NCBI RefSeq assembly: GCF_029227915.1
Contig: NC_079887.1
Coordinates: 17,731,650-17,795,649 of the forward strand
Length of the DNA stretch: 64,000 nt
Source: Hydractinia symbiolongicarpus
Lineage: Eukaryota > Cnidaria > Hydrozoa > Anthoathecata > Hydractiniidae
Reading direction: 5' to 3'
Of this stretch, positions 36,501 through 50,216 are shown in pieces; positions within the stretch are counted from its first letter, which is position 1, and each line of letters starts with the position of its first letter. The notes below the pieces were generated by a model that was given only the letters and a program-made list of their open reading frames with translations, was not told where the DNA came from and searched no databases. A program made the position numbers and the translations under genes.

Positions 36501-39500
36501 GACCATTGTTAAACAGCGCAGGCATGTGGAACCACGTGTTTTACGTGTAAGGGGCCTTTATTAGGCATCAAAAGGCCACATTACAGTGTTTAGAGCCCTG
36601 TAAGCGTAGTTGACTGTGTTTTAAAGACATGACGCAGTGGAAAACAACGTGGGACGTCGTAGTCCATTGACAGTGAAAGGATTAGACCAATGGTAACCTG
36701 CGCAGGACCGTGAAACCACGTGATTTACGTGTAGGGCTCTTTTTAGGCATCAAAATGCCATATTACGGCGTTTAGAGGCCTGTGCGCGTAGTTTATTGTG
36801 TTTTAAAGACATGGCGCAATAGATAACGATTTGGGACGTCGTAGTCATAGAGAGTGGCAAGGTTAGACCAATGGTAACCTGCGCAGGCACGTGAAACCAC
36901 GTGATTTACGTGTAAGGCCTTTATTAGGTGTCAAAAGGCCATATTACAGTCTTTAGAGGCCTGTGCGCGTAGTTCACTGTGTTTTAAAGACATGGCGCAA
37001 TGGAAAACGATTTGGGACGTCGTAGTCTATAGAGAGTGGCAAGGTTAGACCAATGGTAACCTGCGCAGGCACGTGAAACCACGTGATTTACGTGTAAGGC
37101 TTTTATTAGGTGTCAAAAGGCATATTACGGCCTTCAGAGGCCTGTAAGAGTAGTTGACGGTGTTATTAAGCCTAGGCGCAATGGAAAACGACTTGGGAAG
37201 TCGTAGTCCATTGAGAGTGGAGGGATTAGACCAATGGCAACCAGCGCAAGCACGTGGAACAACGTGATTTACGTGTAAGGATTTTATTAGACATCAAAAA
37301 GCCATATTACAGTGTTTAGAGGCCTGTGCGCGTAGTTGACTGTGTTTTAAAGACATGACGCAGTGGAAAACGATTTGGGACTTCGTAGTGCGTTGAGAGT
37401 GTAAGGATTAGACCGATGGTAACATGCGCAGGCACGTGAAACCACGTGATTTACGTGTAAGGTTTTTATTAAGTGTCAAAAGGCATATTACTGCCTTCAG
37501 AGGCCTCTAAGAGTAGTTGACGGTGTTATTAAGCCTAGGCGCAATGGAAAACGACTTGGTACGTCGTAGTCTGTTGATGGTGGAAGGATTAGACCAATGG
37601 TAACCTGCGAAGGCACGTGGAATTACGTGATTTATGTGTAAGGCCTTTATTAGGCAGCAAAAAGCCATATTACAGCGTTTAGAGGCCTGTAAGCGTAGTT
37701 GACTGTGTTTTAAAGACATGACGCAATGGAAAACAATTTGGGACGTCGTAGTCTATAGAGAGTGGCAAGGTTAGACCAATGGTAACCTGCGCAGGCACGT
37801 GAAACCACGTGATTTACGTGTAAGGCCTTTATTTGGTGTCAAAAGGCCATATTACAGTCTTTAGAGGCCTGTGCGCGTAGTTCACTGTGTTTTAAAGACA
37901 TGGCGCAATGGAAAACGACTTGGTACGTCGTAGTCTATTGATGGTGGAAGGATAAGACCAATGGTAACCAGCGCAAGCACGTGGAACCACGTGATTAAGT
38001 TAAAGGCCCTTACTAGCTGTCAAAAGGCCATTTTACGGTCTTTAGAGGTCTGTAAGCGTAGTTGACGGTGTTATAAAGCCATGGCGCAATGGAAAACGAC
38101 TTGGGAAGTCTTAGTCAATTGAGAGTGGAAAGATTAGACCAATGGTAACCTGCGCAGGCACGTGAAACCACGTGATTTATGTGTAAGGCTCTTTTTAGTC
38201 ATCAAAATGCCATATTACGGCGTTTAGAGGCCTGTGCGCGTAGTTCACTGTGTTTTAAAGACATGGCGCAATGGAAAACGATTTGGGACGTCGTAGTCTA
38301 TAGAGAGTGGCAAGGTTAGACCAATGGTAACCTGCGCAGGCACGTGAAACCACGTGATTTACGTGTAAGGCCTTTATTAGGTGTCAAAAGGCCATATTAC
38401 AGTCTTTACAGGCCTGTACGGGTAGTTGACTGTGTTTTAAAGACTTGGCGCAATGGAAAAAGACTTGGGACGTCGTAGTCTAATGAGAGTTGAAGGACTA
38501 GACCAATGGTAACCTACGCAGGCACGTGGAATTACGTGATTTATGTGTAAGGCCTTTATTAGGCAGCAAAAGGCCATATTACAGCGTTTAGAGGCCTGTG
38601 CGGGTAGTTGACTGTGTTTTAAAGACTTGGCGCAATGGAAAAAGACTTGGGACGTCGTAGTCCATTGACAGTGAAAGAATTAGACGAATGGTAACCTGCG
38701 CAGGACCGTGAAACCACGTGATTTACGTGTAAGGCTCTTTTTAGGCATCAAAATGCCATATTACGGCGTTTAGAGGCCTGTGCGCGTAGTTTATTGTGTT
38801 TTAAAGACATGGCGCAATAGATAACGATTTGGGACGTCGTAGTCATAGAGAGTGGCAAGGTTAGACCAATGGTAACCTGCGCAGGCACGTGAAACCACGT
38901 GATTTACGTGTAAGGCCTTTATTAGGTGTCAAAAGGCCATATTACAGTCTTTAGAGGCCTGTGCGCGTAGTTCACTGTGTTTTAAAGACATGGCGCAATG
39001 GAAAACGATTTGGGACGTCGTAGTCTATAGAGAGTGGCAAGGTTAGACCAATGGTAACCTGCGCAGGCACGTGAAACCACGTGATTTACGTGTAAGGCTT
39101 TTATTAGGTGTCAAAAGGCATATTACGGCCTTCAGAGGCCTGTAAGAGTAGTTGACGGTGTTATTAAGCCTAGGCGCAATGGAAAACGACTTGGGAAGTC
39201 GTAGTCCATTGAGAGTGGAGGGATTAGACCAATGGCAACCAGCGCAAGCACGTGGAACAACGTGATTTACGTGTAAGGATTTTATTACACATCAAAAAGC
39301 CATATTACAGTGTTTAGAGGCCTGTGCGCGTAGTTGACTGTGTTTTAAAGACATGACGCAGTGGAAAACGATTTGGGACTTCGTAGTGCGTTGAGAGTGT
39401 AAGGATTAGACCGATGGTAACATGCGCAGGCACGTGAAACCACGTGATTTACGTGTAAGGTTTTTATTAAGTGTCAAAAGGCATATTACTGCCTTCAGAG

Positions 39501-40947
39501 GCCTCTAAGAGTAGTTGACGGTGTTATTAAGCCTAGGCGCAATGGAAAACGACTTGGTACGTCGTAGTCTGTTGATGGTGGAAGGATTAGACCAATGGTA
39601 ACCTGCGAAGGCACGTGGAATTACGTGATTTATGTGTAAGGCCTTTATTAGGCAGCAAAAAGCCATATTACAGCGTTTAGAGGCCTGTAAGCGTAGTTGA
39701 CTGTGTTTTAAAGACATGACGCAATGGAAAACAATTTGGGACGTCGTAGTCTATAGAGAGTGGCAAGGTTAGACCAATGGTAACCTGCGCAGGCACGTGA
39801 AACCACGTGATTTACGTGTAAGGCCTTTATTTGGTGTCAAAAGGCCATATTACAGTCTTTAGAGGCCTGTGCGCGTAGTTCACTGTGTTTTAAAGACATG
39901 GCGCAATGGAAAACGACTTGGTACGTCGTAGTCTATTGATGGTGGAAGGATAAGACCAATGGTAACCAGCGCAAGCACGTGGAACCACGTGATTAAGTTA
40001 AAGGCCCTTACTAGCTGTCAAAAGGCCATTTTACGGTCTTTAGAGGTCTGTAAGCGTAGTTGACGGTGTTATAAAGCCATGGCGCAATGGAAAACGACTT
40101 GGGAAGTCTTAGTCAATTGAGAGTGGAAAGATTAGACCAATGGTAACCTGCGGAGGCACGTGAAACCACGTGATTTATGTGTAAGGCTCTTTTTAGTCAT
40201 CAAAATGCCATATTACGGCGTTTAGAGGCCTGTGCGCGTAGTTCACTGTGTTTTAAAGACATGGCGCAATGGAAAACGATTTGGGACGTCGTAGTCTATA
40301 GAGAGTGGCAAGGTTAGACCAATGGTAACCTGCGCAGGCACGTGAAACCACGTGATTTACGTGTAAGGCCTTTATTAGGTGTCAAAAGGCCATATTACAG
40401 TCTTTACAGGCCTGTACGGGTAGTTGACTGTGTTTTAAAGACTTGGCGCAATGGAAAAAGACTTGGGACGTCGTAGTCTAATGAGAGTTGAAGGACTAGA
40501 CCAATGGTAACCTACGCAGGCACGTGGAATTACGTGATTTATGTGTAAGGCCTTTATTAGGCAGCAAAAGGCCATATTACAGCGTTTAGAGGCCTGTGCG
40601 GGTAGTTGACTGTGTTTTAAAGACTTGGCGCAATGGAAAAAGACTTGGGACGTCGTAGTCCATTGACAGTGAAAGAATTAGACGAATGGTAACCTGCGCA
40701 GGACCGTGAAACCACGTGATTTACGTGTAAGGCTCTTTTTAGGCATCAAAATGCCATATTACGGCGTTTAGAGGCCTGTGCGCGTAGTTTATTGTGTTTT
40801 AAAGACATGGCGCAATAGATAACGATTTGGGACGTCGTAGTCATAGAGAGTGGCAAGGTTAGACCAATGGTAACCTGCGCAGGCACGTGAAACCACGTGA
40901 TTTACGTGTAAGGCCTTTATTAGGTGTCAAAAGGCCATATTACAGTC
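31230..40947 (+). repeat. 9.7-kb segmental duplication, copy 1
   Basis: Matches 53,691-63,408 at a constant shift of 22,461 bp over the whole length, with scattered single-base differences (for example caaagg/caatgg at 34,272/56,733 and caaaaagt/caaaaggt near 36,028/58,489). The constant shift means essentially no net indel between the copies, so this is a recent exchange or an assembly duplication. Confidence 0.88.
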
Positions 40948-41250
40948 TTTAGAGGCCTGTGCGCGTAGTTCACTGTGTTTTAAAGACATGGCGCAATGGA
41001 AAACGATTGGGGACGTCGTAGTCTATAGAGAGTGGCAAGGTTAGACCAATGGTAACCTGCGCAGGCACGTGAAACCACGTGATCTACGTGTAAGGCTTTT
41101 ATTAGGTGTCAAAAGGCATATTACGGCCTTCAGAGGCCTGTAAGAGTAGTTGACGGTGTTATTAAGCCTAGGCGCAATGGAAAACGACTTGGGAAGTCGT
41201 AGTCCATTGAGAGTGGAGGGATTAGACCAATGGCAACCAGCGCAAGCACG
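36703..41250 (+). repeat. 11-mer higher-order repeat, 1,998-bp period, 2.3 copies
   Basis: The rare variant caggaccgtg occurs at 36,703, 38,701 and 40,699, exactly 1,998 bp apart, with matching flanks including gtcgtagtcatagag. The third unit breaks off after about 550 bp. The series is repeated at 59,164, 61,162 and 63,160 inside the large duplication. Confidence 0.87.
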
Positions 41251-43814
41251 TGGAACAACGTGATTTACGTGTAAGGATTTTATTAGGCAGCAAAAGGCCA
41301 TATTACAGCGTTTAGAGGCCTGTAAGCGTATTTGACTGTGTTTTAAAGACATGAAGCAATGGAAAACGATTTGGGACGTCGTAGTCTATAGAGAGTGGAA
41401 AGATTAGACCAATGGTAACCTGCGCAGGCTCGTGAAACCACGTGATTTACGTGTAAGGCTCTTTTTAGGCATCAAAATGCCATTTTACGGTTTTTAGAGG
41501 TCTGTAAGCGTAGTTGACGGTGTTATAAAGCCATGGCGCAATGGAAAACGACTTGGGAAGTCTTAGTCTATTGAGAGTGGAAGGATTAGACCATTGTTAA
41601 ACAGCGCAGGCATGTGGAACCACGTGCTTTACGTGTAAGGCCTTTATTAGGCATCAAAAGGCCATATTACAGTGTTTAGAGGCCTGTAAGCGTAGTTGAC
41701 TGTGTTTTAAAGACATGACGCAGTGGAAAACAACTTGAGACGTCGTAGTCCATTGACAGTGAAAGGATTAGACCGATGGTAACCTGCGAAGGCACGTGGA
41801 ATTACGTGATTTATGTGTAAGGCCTTTATTAGGCAGCAAAAAGCCATATTACAGCGTTTAGAGGCCTGTAAGCGTAGTTGACTGTGTTTTAAAGACATGA
41901 CGCAATGGAAAACAATTTGGGACGTCGTAGTCTATAGAGAGTGGAAAGATTAGACCAATGGTAACCTGCACAGGCACGTGAAACCACGTGATTTACGTGT
42001 AAGGCTCTTTTTAGGCATCAAAATGCTATTTTACGGTCTTTAGAGGTCTGTAAGCGTAGTTGACGGTGTTATAAAGCCATGGCGCAATGGAAAACGACTT
42101 GGGAAGTCTTAGTCCATTGAGAGTGAAAGGATTAGACCATTGTTAAACAGCGCACGCATGTGGAACCACGTGCTTTACGTGTAAGGCCTTTATTAGGCAT
42201 CAAAAGGCCATATTACAGTGTTTAGAGGCCTGTAAGCGTAGTTGACTGTGTTTTAAAGACATGGCGCAATGGATAACGATTTGGGACGTCGTAGTCTATA
42301 GAGAGTGGCAAGGTTAGACCAATGGTAACCTGCGCAGGCACGTGAAACCACGTGATTTACGTGTAAGGCCTTTATTTGGTGTCAAAAGGCCATATTACAG
42401 TCTTTAGAGGCCTGTGCGCGTAGTTCACTGTGTCTTAAAGACATGGCGCAATGGAAAACAACTTGGTACGTCGTAGTCTATTGATGGTGGAAGGATAAGA
42501 CCAATGGTAACCAGCGCAAGCACGTGGAACCACGTGATTAAGTTAAAGGCCCTTACTAGCTGTCAAAAGGCCATTTTACGGTCTTTAGAGGTCTGTAAGC
42601 GTAGTTGACGGTGTTATAAAGCCATGGCGCAATGGAAAACGACTTGGGAAGTCTTAGTCCATTGAGAGTGGAAAGATTAGACCAATGGTAACCTGCGCAG
42701 GCACGTGAAACCACGTGATTTATGTGTAAGGCTCTTTTTAGTCATCAAAATGCCATATTACAGCGTTTCGAGGACTGTGCGCGTAGTTCACTGTGTTTTA
42801 AAGACATGGCGCAATGGAAAACGATTTGGGACGTCGTAGTCTATAGAGAGTGGAAAGATTAGACCAATGGTAACCTGCGCAGGCACGTGAAACCACGTGA
42901 TTTACGTGTAAGGCTCTTTTTAGGCATCAAAATGCCATTTTACGGTCTTTAGAGGTCTGTAAGCGTAGTTGACGATGTTATAAAGCCATGGCGCAATGGA
43001 AAACGACTTAGGAAGTCTTAGTCCATTGAGAGTGGAGGGATTAGACGAATGGTAAACAGCGCAGGCACGTGGAACCACGTGCTTTACGTGTAAGGATTTC
43101 ATTAGGCATCAAAAAGCCATATTACAGTGTTTAGAGGCCTGTGCGCGTAGTTGACTGTGTTTTAAAGACATGACGCAGTGGAAAACGATTTGGGACGTCG
43201 TAGTGCATTGAGAGTGTAAGGATTAGACCAATGGTAACATGCGCAGGCACGTGAAACCACGTGATTTACGTGTAAGGCTTTTATTAAGTGTCAAAAGGCA
43301 TATTACTGCCTTCAGAGGCCTGTAAGAGTAGTTGACGGTGTTATAAAGCCATGACGCAATGGAAAACGACATGGGAAGTCTTAGTCCATTGAGAGTGGAA
43401 GGATTAGACCATTGTTAAACAGCGCACGCATGTGGAACCACGTGCTTTACGTGTAAGGCCTTTATTAGGCATCAAAAGGCCATATTACAGTGTTTAGAGG
43501 CCTGTAAGCGTAGTTGACTGTGTTTTAAAGACATGGCGCAATGGATAACGATTTGGGACGTCGTAGTCTATAGAGAGTGGCAAGGTTAGACCAATGGTAA
43601 CCTGCGCAGGCACGTGAAACCACGTGATTTACATGTAAGGCCTTTATTTGGTGTCAAAAGGCCATATTACAGTCTTTAGAGGCCTGTGCGCGTAGTTCAC
43701 TGTGTTTTAAAGACATGGCGCAATGGAAAACGACTTGGTACGTCGTAGTCTATTGATGGTGGAAGGATAAGACCAATGGTAACAAGCGCAAGCACGTGGA
43801 ACCACGTGATTAAG

Positions 43815-46800
43815 TTAAAGGCCCTTACTAGCTGTCAAAAGGCCATTTTACGGTCTTTAGAGGTCTGTAAGCGTAGTTGACGGTGTTATAAAGCCATGGC
43901 GCAATGGAAAACGACTTGGGAAGTCTTAGTCCATTGAGAGTGGAAAGATTAGACCAATGGTAACCTGCGCAGGCACGTGAAACCACTGTGTTTTAGAGAC
44001 ATGGCGCAATGGAAAACCATTTGGGACGTCGTAGTCTATAGAGAGTGGCAAGGTTAGACCAATGGTAACCTGCGCAGGCACGTGAAACCACGTGATTTAC
44101 GTGTAAGGCTTTTATTAGGTGTCAAAAGGCATATTACGGCCTTCAGAGGCCTGTAAGAGTAGTTGACGGTGTTATTAAGCCTAGGCGCAATGGAAAACGA
44201 CTTGGGAAGTCGTAGTCCATTGAGAGTGGAGGGATTAGACGAATGGTAAACAGCGCAGGCACGTGAAACCACGTGATTTACGTGTAAGGCTCTTTTTAGG
44301 CATCAAAATGCCATATTACGGCGTTTAGAGGCCTTTGCGCGTAGTTCATTGCGTTTTAAAGACAAGGCGCAATGGAAAACGATTTGGGACGTCGTAGTCT
44401 ATAGAGAGTGGCAAGGTTAGACCAATGGTAACCTGCGCAGGCACGTAAAACCACGTGATTTACGTGTAAGGCCTTTATTAGGTGTCAAAAGGCATATTAC
44501 GGCCTTCAGAGGCCTGTAAGAGTAGTTGACGGTGTTATTAAGCCTAGGCGCAATGGAAAATGACTTGGGAAGTCGTAGTCCATTAAGAGTGGAGGGATTA
44601 GAGGAATGGTAAACAGCGCAGGCACGTGGAACCACGTGCTTTACGTGTAAGGCCTTTATTAGACATCAAAAAGCCATATTACAGTGTTTAGAGGCCTGTG
44701 CGCGTAGTTGACTGTGTTTTAAAGACATGACGCAGTGGAAAACAACTTGGGACGTCGTAGTCCATTGACAGTGAAAGGATTAGACAAATGGTAACCTGCG
44801 AAGGAACGTGGAACCACGTGATTTACGTACAAGGCTTTTATTAAGCATCAAAAGGCCATATTACAGTCTTTACAGGCCTGTGCGCGTGGTTGACTGTGTT
44901 TTAAAGACTTGCCGCAATGGAAAAAGACTTGAGACGTCGTAGTCTAATGAGAGTTGAAGGACTAGATCAATGGTAACCTGCGCAGGCACGTGGAACCACG
45001 TGCTTTACGTGTAAGGCCTTTATTAGGCATCAAAAGGCTATATTACAGTGTTTAGAGGCCTGTGCGCGTAGTTGACTGTGTTTTAAAGACATGACGCAGT
45101 GGAAAACGATTTGGGACTTCGTAGTGCGTTGAGAGTGTAAGGATTAGACCAATGGTAACATGCGCAGGCACGTGGAACCACGTGATTTAAGTGAAAGGCC
45201 CTTACTAGCTGTCAAAAGGCCATTTTACGGTCTTTAGAGGTCTGTAAGCGTAGTTCATTTCGTTTTAAAGACATGGCGCAATGAATAACGATTTGGGACG
45301 TCGTAGTCTATAGAGAGTGGCAAGGTTAGACCAATGGTAACCTGCGCAGGCACGTGAAACCACGTGATTAACGTGTAAGGCCTTTATTAGGTGCCAAAAG
45401 GCCATATTACAGTCTTTAGAGGCCTGTGCGCGTAGTTCACTGTGTTTTAAAGACAAGGCGAAATGGAAAACGATTTGGGACGTCGTATATATAGAGAGTG
45501 GCAAGGTTAGACCAATGGTAACCTGCGCAGGCACGTGAAACCACGTGATTTACGTGTAAGGCCTTTATTAGGTGTCAAAAGGCATATTACGGCCTTCAGA
45601 GGCCTGTAAGAGTAGTTGACGGTGTTATTAAGCCTAGGCGCAATGGAAAATGACTTGGGAAGTCGTAGTCCATTAAGAGTAGAGGGATTAGAGGAATGGT
45701 AAACAGCGCAGGCACGTGGAACCACGTGCTTTACGTGTAAGGCCTTTATTAGACATTAAAAAGCCATATTACAGTGTTTAGAGCCCTGTGCACGTAGTTG
45801 ACTGTGTTTTAAAGACATGACGCAGTGGAAAACGATTTGGGACTTCGTAGTGCGTTGAGAGTGTAAGGATTAGACCAATGGTAACATGTGCAGGCACGTG
45901 GAACCACGTGATTTAAGTGAAAGGCCCTTACTAGCTGTCAAAAGGCCATTTTACGGTCTTTAGAGGTCTGTAAGCGTAGTTGACGGTGTTATAAAGCCAT
46001 GGCGCAATGGAAAACGACTTGGGAAGTCTTAGTCCATTGAGAGTGGAAAGATTAGACCAATGGTAACCTGCGCAGGCACGTGAAACCACTGTGTTTTAGA
46101 GACATGGCGCAATGGAAAACCATTTGGGACGTCGTAGTCTATAGAGAGTGGCAAGGTTAGACCAATTGTAACCTGCGCAGGCACGTGAAACCACGTGATT
46201 TACGTGTAAGGCTTTTATTAGGTGTCAAAAGGCATATTACGGCCTTCAGAGGCCTGTAAGAGTAGTTGACGGTGTTATTAAGCGTAGGCGCAATGGAAAA
46301 CGACTTGGGAAGTCGTAGTCCATTGAGAGTGGAGGGATTAGACGAATGGTAAACAGCGCAGGCACGTGAAACCACGTGATTTACGTGTAAGGCTCTTTTT
46401 AGGCATCAAAATGCCATATTACGGCGTTTAGAGGCCTTTGCGCGTAGTTCATTGCGTTTTAAAGACAAGGCGCAATGGAAAACGATTTGGGACGTCGTAG
46501 TCTATAGAGAGTGGCAAGGTTAGACCAATGGTAACCTGCGCAGGCACGTAAAACCACGTGATTTACGTGTAAGGCCTTTATTAGGTGTCAAAAGGCATAT
46601 TACGGCCTTCAGAGGCCTGTAAGAGTAGTTGACGGTGTTATTAAGCCTAGGCGCAATGGAAAATGACTTGGGAAGTCGTAGTCCATTAAGAGTGGAGGGA
46701 TTAGAGGAATGGTAAACAGCGCAGGCACGTGGAACCACGTGCTTTACGTGTAAGGCCTTTATTAGACATCAAAAAGCCATATTACAGTGTTTAGAGGCCT

Positions 46801-48020
46801 GTGCGCGTAGTTGACTGTGTTTTAAAGACATGACGCAGTGGAAAACAACTTGGGACGTCGTAGTCCATTGACAGTGAAAGGATTAGACCAATGGTAACCT
46901 GCGAAGGAACGTGGAACCACGTGATTTACGTACAAGGCTTTTATTAAGCATCAAAAGGCCATATTACAGTCTTTACAGGCCTGTGCGCGTGGTTGACTGT
47001 GTTTTAAAGACTTGCCGCAATGGAAAAAGACTTGAGACGTCGTAGTCTAATGAGAGTTGAAGGACTAGATCAATGGTAACCTGCGCAGGCACGTGGAACC
47101 ACGTGCTTTACGTGTAAGGCCTTTATTAGGCATCAAAAGGCTATATTACAGTGTTTAGAGGCCTGTGCGCGTAGTTGACTGTGTTTTAAAGACATGACGC
47201 AGTGGAAAACGATTTGGGACTTCGTAGTGCGTTGAGAGTGTAAGGATTAGACCAATGGTAACATGCGCAGGCACGTGGAACCACGTGATTTAAGTGAAAG
47301 GCCCTTACTAGCTGTCAAAAGGCCATTTTACGGTCTTTAGAGGTCTGTAAGCGTAGTTCATTTCGTTTTAAAGACATGGCGCAATGAATAACGATTTGGG
47401 ACGTCGTAGTCTATAGAGAGTGGCAAGGTTAGACCAATGGTAACCTGCGCAGGCACGTGAAACCACGTGATTAACGTGTAAGGCCTTTATTAGGTGCCAA
47501 AAGGCCATATTACAGTCTTTAGAGGCCTGTGCGCGTAGTTCACTGTGTTTTAAAGACAAGGCGAAATGGAAAACGATTTGGGACGTCGTATATATAGAGA
47601 GTGGCAAGGTTAGACCAATGGTAACCTGCGCAGGCACGTGAAACCACGTGATTTACGTGTAAGGCCTTTATTAGGTGTCAAAAGGCATATTACGGCCTTC
47701 AGAGGCCTGTAAGAGTAGTTGACGGTGTTATTAAGCCTAGGCGCAATGGAAAATGACTTGGGAAGTCGTAGTCCATTAAGAGTAGAGGGATTAGAGGAAT
47801 GGTAAACAGCGCAGGCACGTGGAACCACGTGCTTTACGTGTAAGGCCTTTATTAGACATTAAAAAGCCATATTACAGTGTTTAGAGCCCTGTGCACGTAG
47901 TTGACTGTGTTTTAAAGACATGACGCAGTGGAAAACGATTTGGGACTTCGTAGTGCGTTGAGAGTGTAAGGATTAGACCAATGGTAACATGTGCAGGCAC
48001 GTGGAACCACGTGATTTAAG
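43815..48020 (+). repeat. 12-mer higher-order repeat, 2,103-bp period, two copies
   Basis: 43,815-45,917 repeats as 45,918-48,020 with a shift of 2,103 bp. The unit equals 12 monomers minus 81 bp, mostly because it contains a truncated 105-bp monomer with junction gaaaccactgtgtttt at about 43,980 and 46,083. The private variant gtcgtatatatagag (about 45,483 and 47,586) also marks the unit. Confidence 0.86.
43950..44054 (+). repeat. truncated monomer, 105 bp
   Basis: Distance between consecutive tagacc landmarks is 105 instead of 182 bp. 77 bp between ccac of the CACGTG region and the cac of gttcactgtg are missing, leaving ccactgtg. The shared cac fits a microhomology deletion or slippage. 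The same junction recurs 2,103 bp downstream, so it predates that duplication. Confidence 0.88.
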
Positions 48021-50216
48021 TGAAAGGCCCTTACTAGCTGTCAAAAGGCCATTTTACGGTCTTTAGAGGTCTGTAAGCGTAGTTCATTGCGTTTTAAAGA
48101 CATGGCGCAATGAATAACGATTTGGGACGTCGTAGTCTATAAAGAGTGGCAAGGTTAGACCAATGGTAACCTGCGCAGGCACGTGAAACCACGTGATTAA
48201 CGTGTAAGGCCTTTATTAGGTGCCAAAAGGCCATATTACAGTCTTTAGAGGCCTGTGCGCGTAGTTCACTGTGTTTTAAAGACAAGGCGAAATGGAAAAC
48301 GATTTGGGACGTCGTATATATAGAGAGTGGCAAGGTTAGACCAATGTTAACCTGCGCAGGCACGTGAAACCACGTGATTTACGTGTAAGGCCTTTATTAG
48401 ACATCAAAAGGCCATTTTACGGTCTTTAGAGGTCTGTAAGAGTAGTTGACGGTGTTGTAACGCCATGGCGCAATGGAAAACGACTTGGGAAGTCTTAGTC
48501 CATTGAGAGTGGAAGGATTAGACCATTGTTAAACAGCGCAGGCGTGTGGAACCACGTGCTTTACGTGTAAGGCCTTTATTAGACATCAAAAGCCATATTA
48601 CAGTGTTTAGAGGCCTGTAAGCGTAGTTGACTGTGTTTTAAAGACATGACGCAGTGGAAAACAACTTGGGACGTCGTAGTCCATTGACAGTGAAAGGATT
48701 AGACCAATGGTAACCTGCGAAGGAACGTGGAACCACGTGATTTACGTACAAGGCTTTTATTAAGCATCAAAAGGCCATATTACAGTCTTTACAGGCCTGT
48801 GCGCGTGGTTGACTGTGTTTTAAAGACTTGCCGCAATGGAAAAAGACTTGGGACGTCGTAGTCTAATGAGAGTTGAAGGACTAGATCAATGGTAACCTGC
48901 GCAGGCACGTGGAACCACGTGCTTTACGTGTAAGGCCTTTATTAGGCATCAAAAGGCTATATTACAGTGTTTAGAGGCCTGTGCGCGTAGTTGACTGTGT
49001 TTTAAAGACATGACGCAGTGGAAAACGATTTGGGACTTCGTAGTGCGTTGAGAGTGTAAGGATTAGACCAATGGTAACATGCGCAGGCACGTGGAACCAC
49101 GTGATTTAAGTGAAAGGCCCTTACTAGCTGTCAAAAGGCCATTTTACGGTCTTTAGAGGTCTGTAAGCGTAGTTCATTGCGTTTTAAAGACATGGCGCAA
49201 TGAATAACGATTTGGGACGTCGTAGTCTATAGAGAGTGACAAGGTTAGACCAATGGTAACCTGCGCAGGCACGTGAAACCACGTGATTAACGTGTAAGGC
49301 CTTTATTAGGTGCCAAAAGGCCATATTACAGTCTTTAGAGGCCTGTGCGCGTAGTTCACTGTGTTTTAAAGACAAGGCGAAATGGAAAACGATTTGGGAC
49401 GTCGTATATATAGAGAGTGGCAAGGTTAGACCAATGGTAGCCTGCGCAGGCACGTGAAACCACGTGATTTACGTGTAAGGCCTTTATTAGGTGTCAAAAG
49501 GCATATTACGGCCTTCAGAGGCCTGTAAGAGTAGTTGACGGTGTTATTAAGCCTAGGCGCAATGGAAAATGACTTGGGAAGTCGTAGTCCATTAAGAGTA
49601 GAGGGATTAGAGGAATGGTAAACAGCGCAGGCACGTGGAACCACGTGCTTTACGTGTAAGGCCTTTATTAGACATTAAAAAGCCATATTACAGTGTTTAG
49701 AGCCCTGTGCACGTAGTTGACTGTGTTTTAAAGACATGACGCAGTGGAAAACGATTTGGGACTTCGTAGTGCGTTGAGAGTGTAAGGATTAGACCAATGG
49801 TAACATGCGCAGGCACGTGGAACCACGTGATTTAAGTGAAAGGCCCTTACTAGCTGTCAAAAGGCCATTTTACGGTCTTTAGAGGTCTGTAAGCGTAGTT
49901 CATTGCGTTTTAAAGACATGGCGCAATGAATAACGATTTGGGACGTCGTAGTCTATAAAGAGTGGCAAGGTTAGACCAATGGTAACCTGCGCAGGCACGT
50001 GAAACCACGTGATTAACGTGTAAGGCCTTTATTAGGTGCCAAAAGGCCATATTACAGTCTTTAGAGGCCTGTGCGCGTAGTTCACTGTGTTTTAAAGACA
50101 AGGCGAAATGGAAAACGATTTGGGACGTCGTATATATAGAGAGTGGCAAGGTTAGACCAATGTTAACCTGCGCAGGCACGTGAAACCACGTGATTTACGT
50201 GTAAGGCCTTTATTAG
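46740..50216 (+). repeat. 10-mer higher-order repeat, 1,816-bp shift
   Basis: About 46,740-48,400 recurs at 48,556-50,216 with a shift of 1,816 bp (10 monomers minus 4 bp). It overlaps the second 2,103-bp unit, so part of that unit was copied again. The shared gtcgtatatatagag variant also appears at about 48,312, 49,401 and 50,128. Confidence 0.82.
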
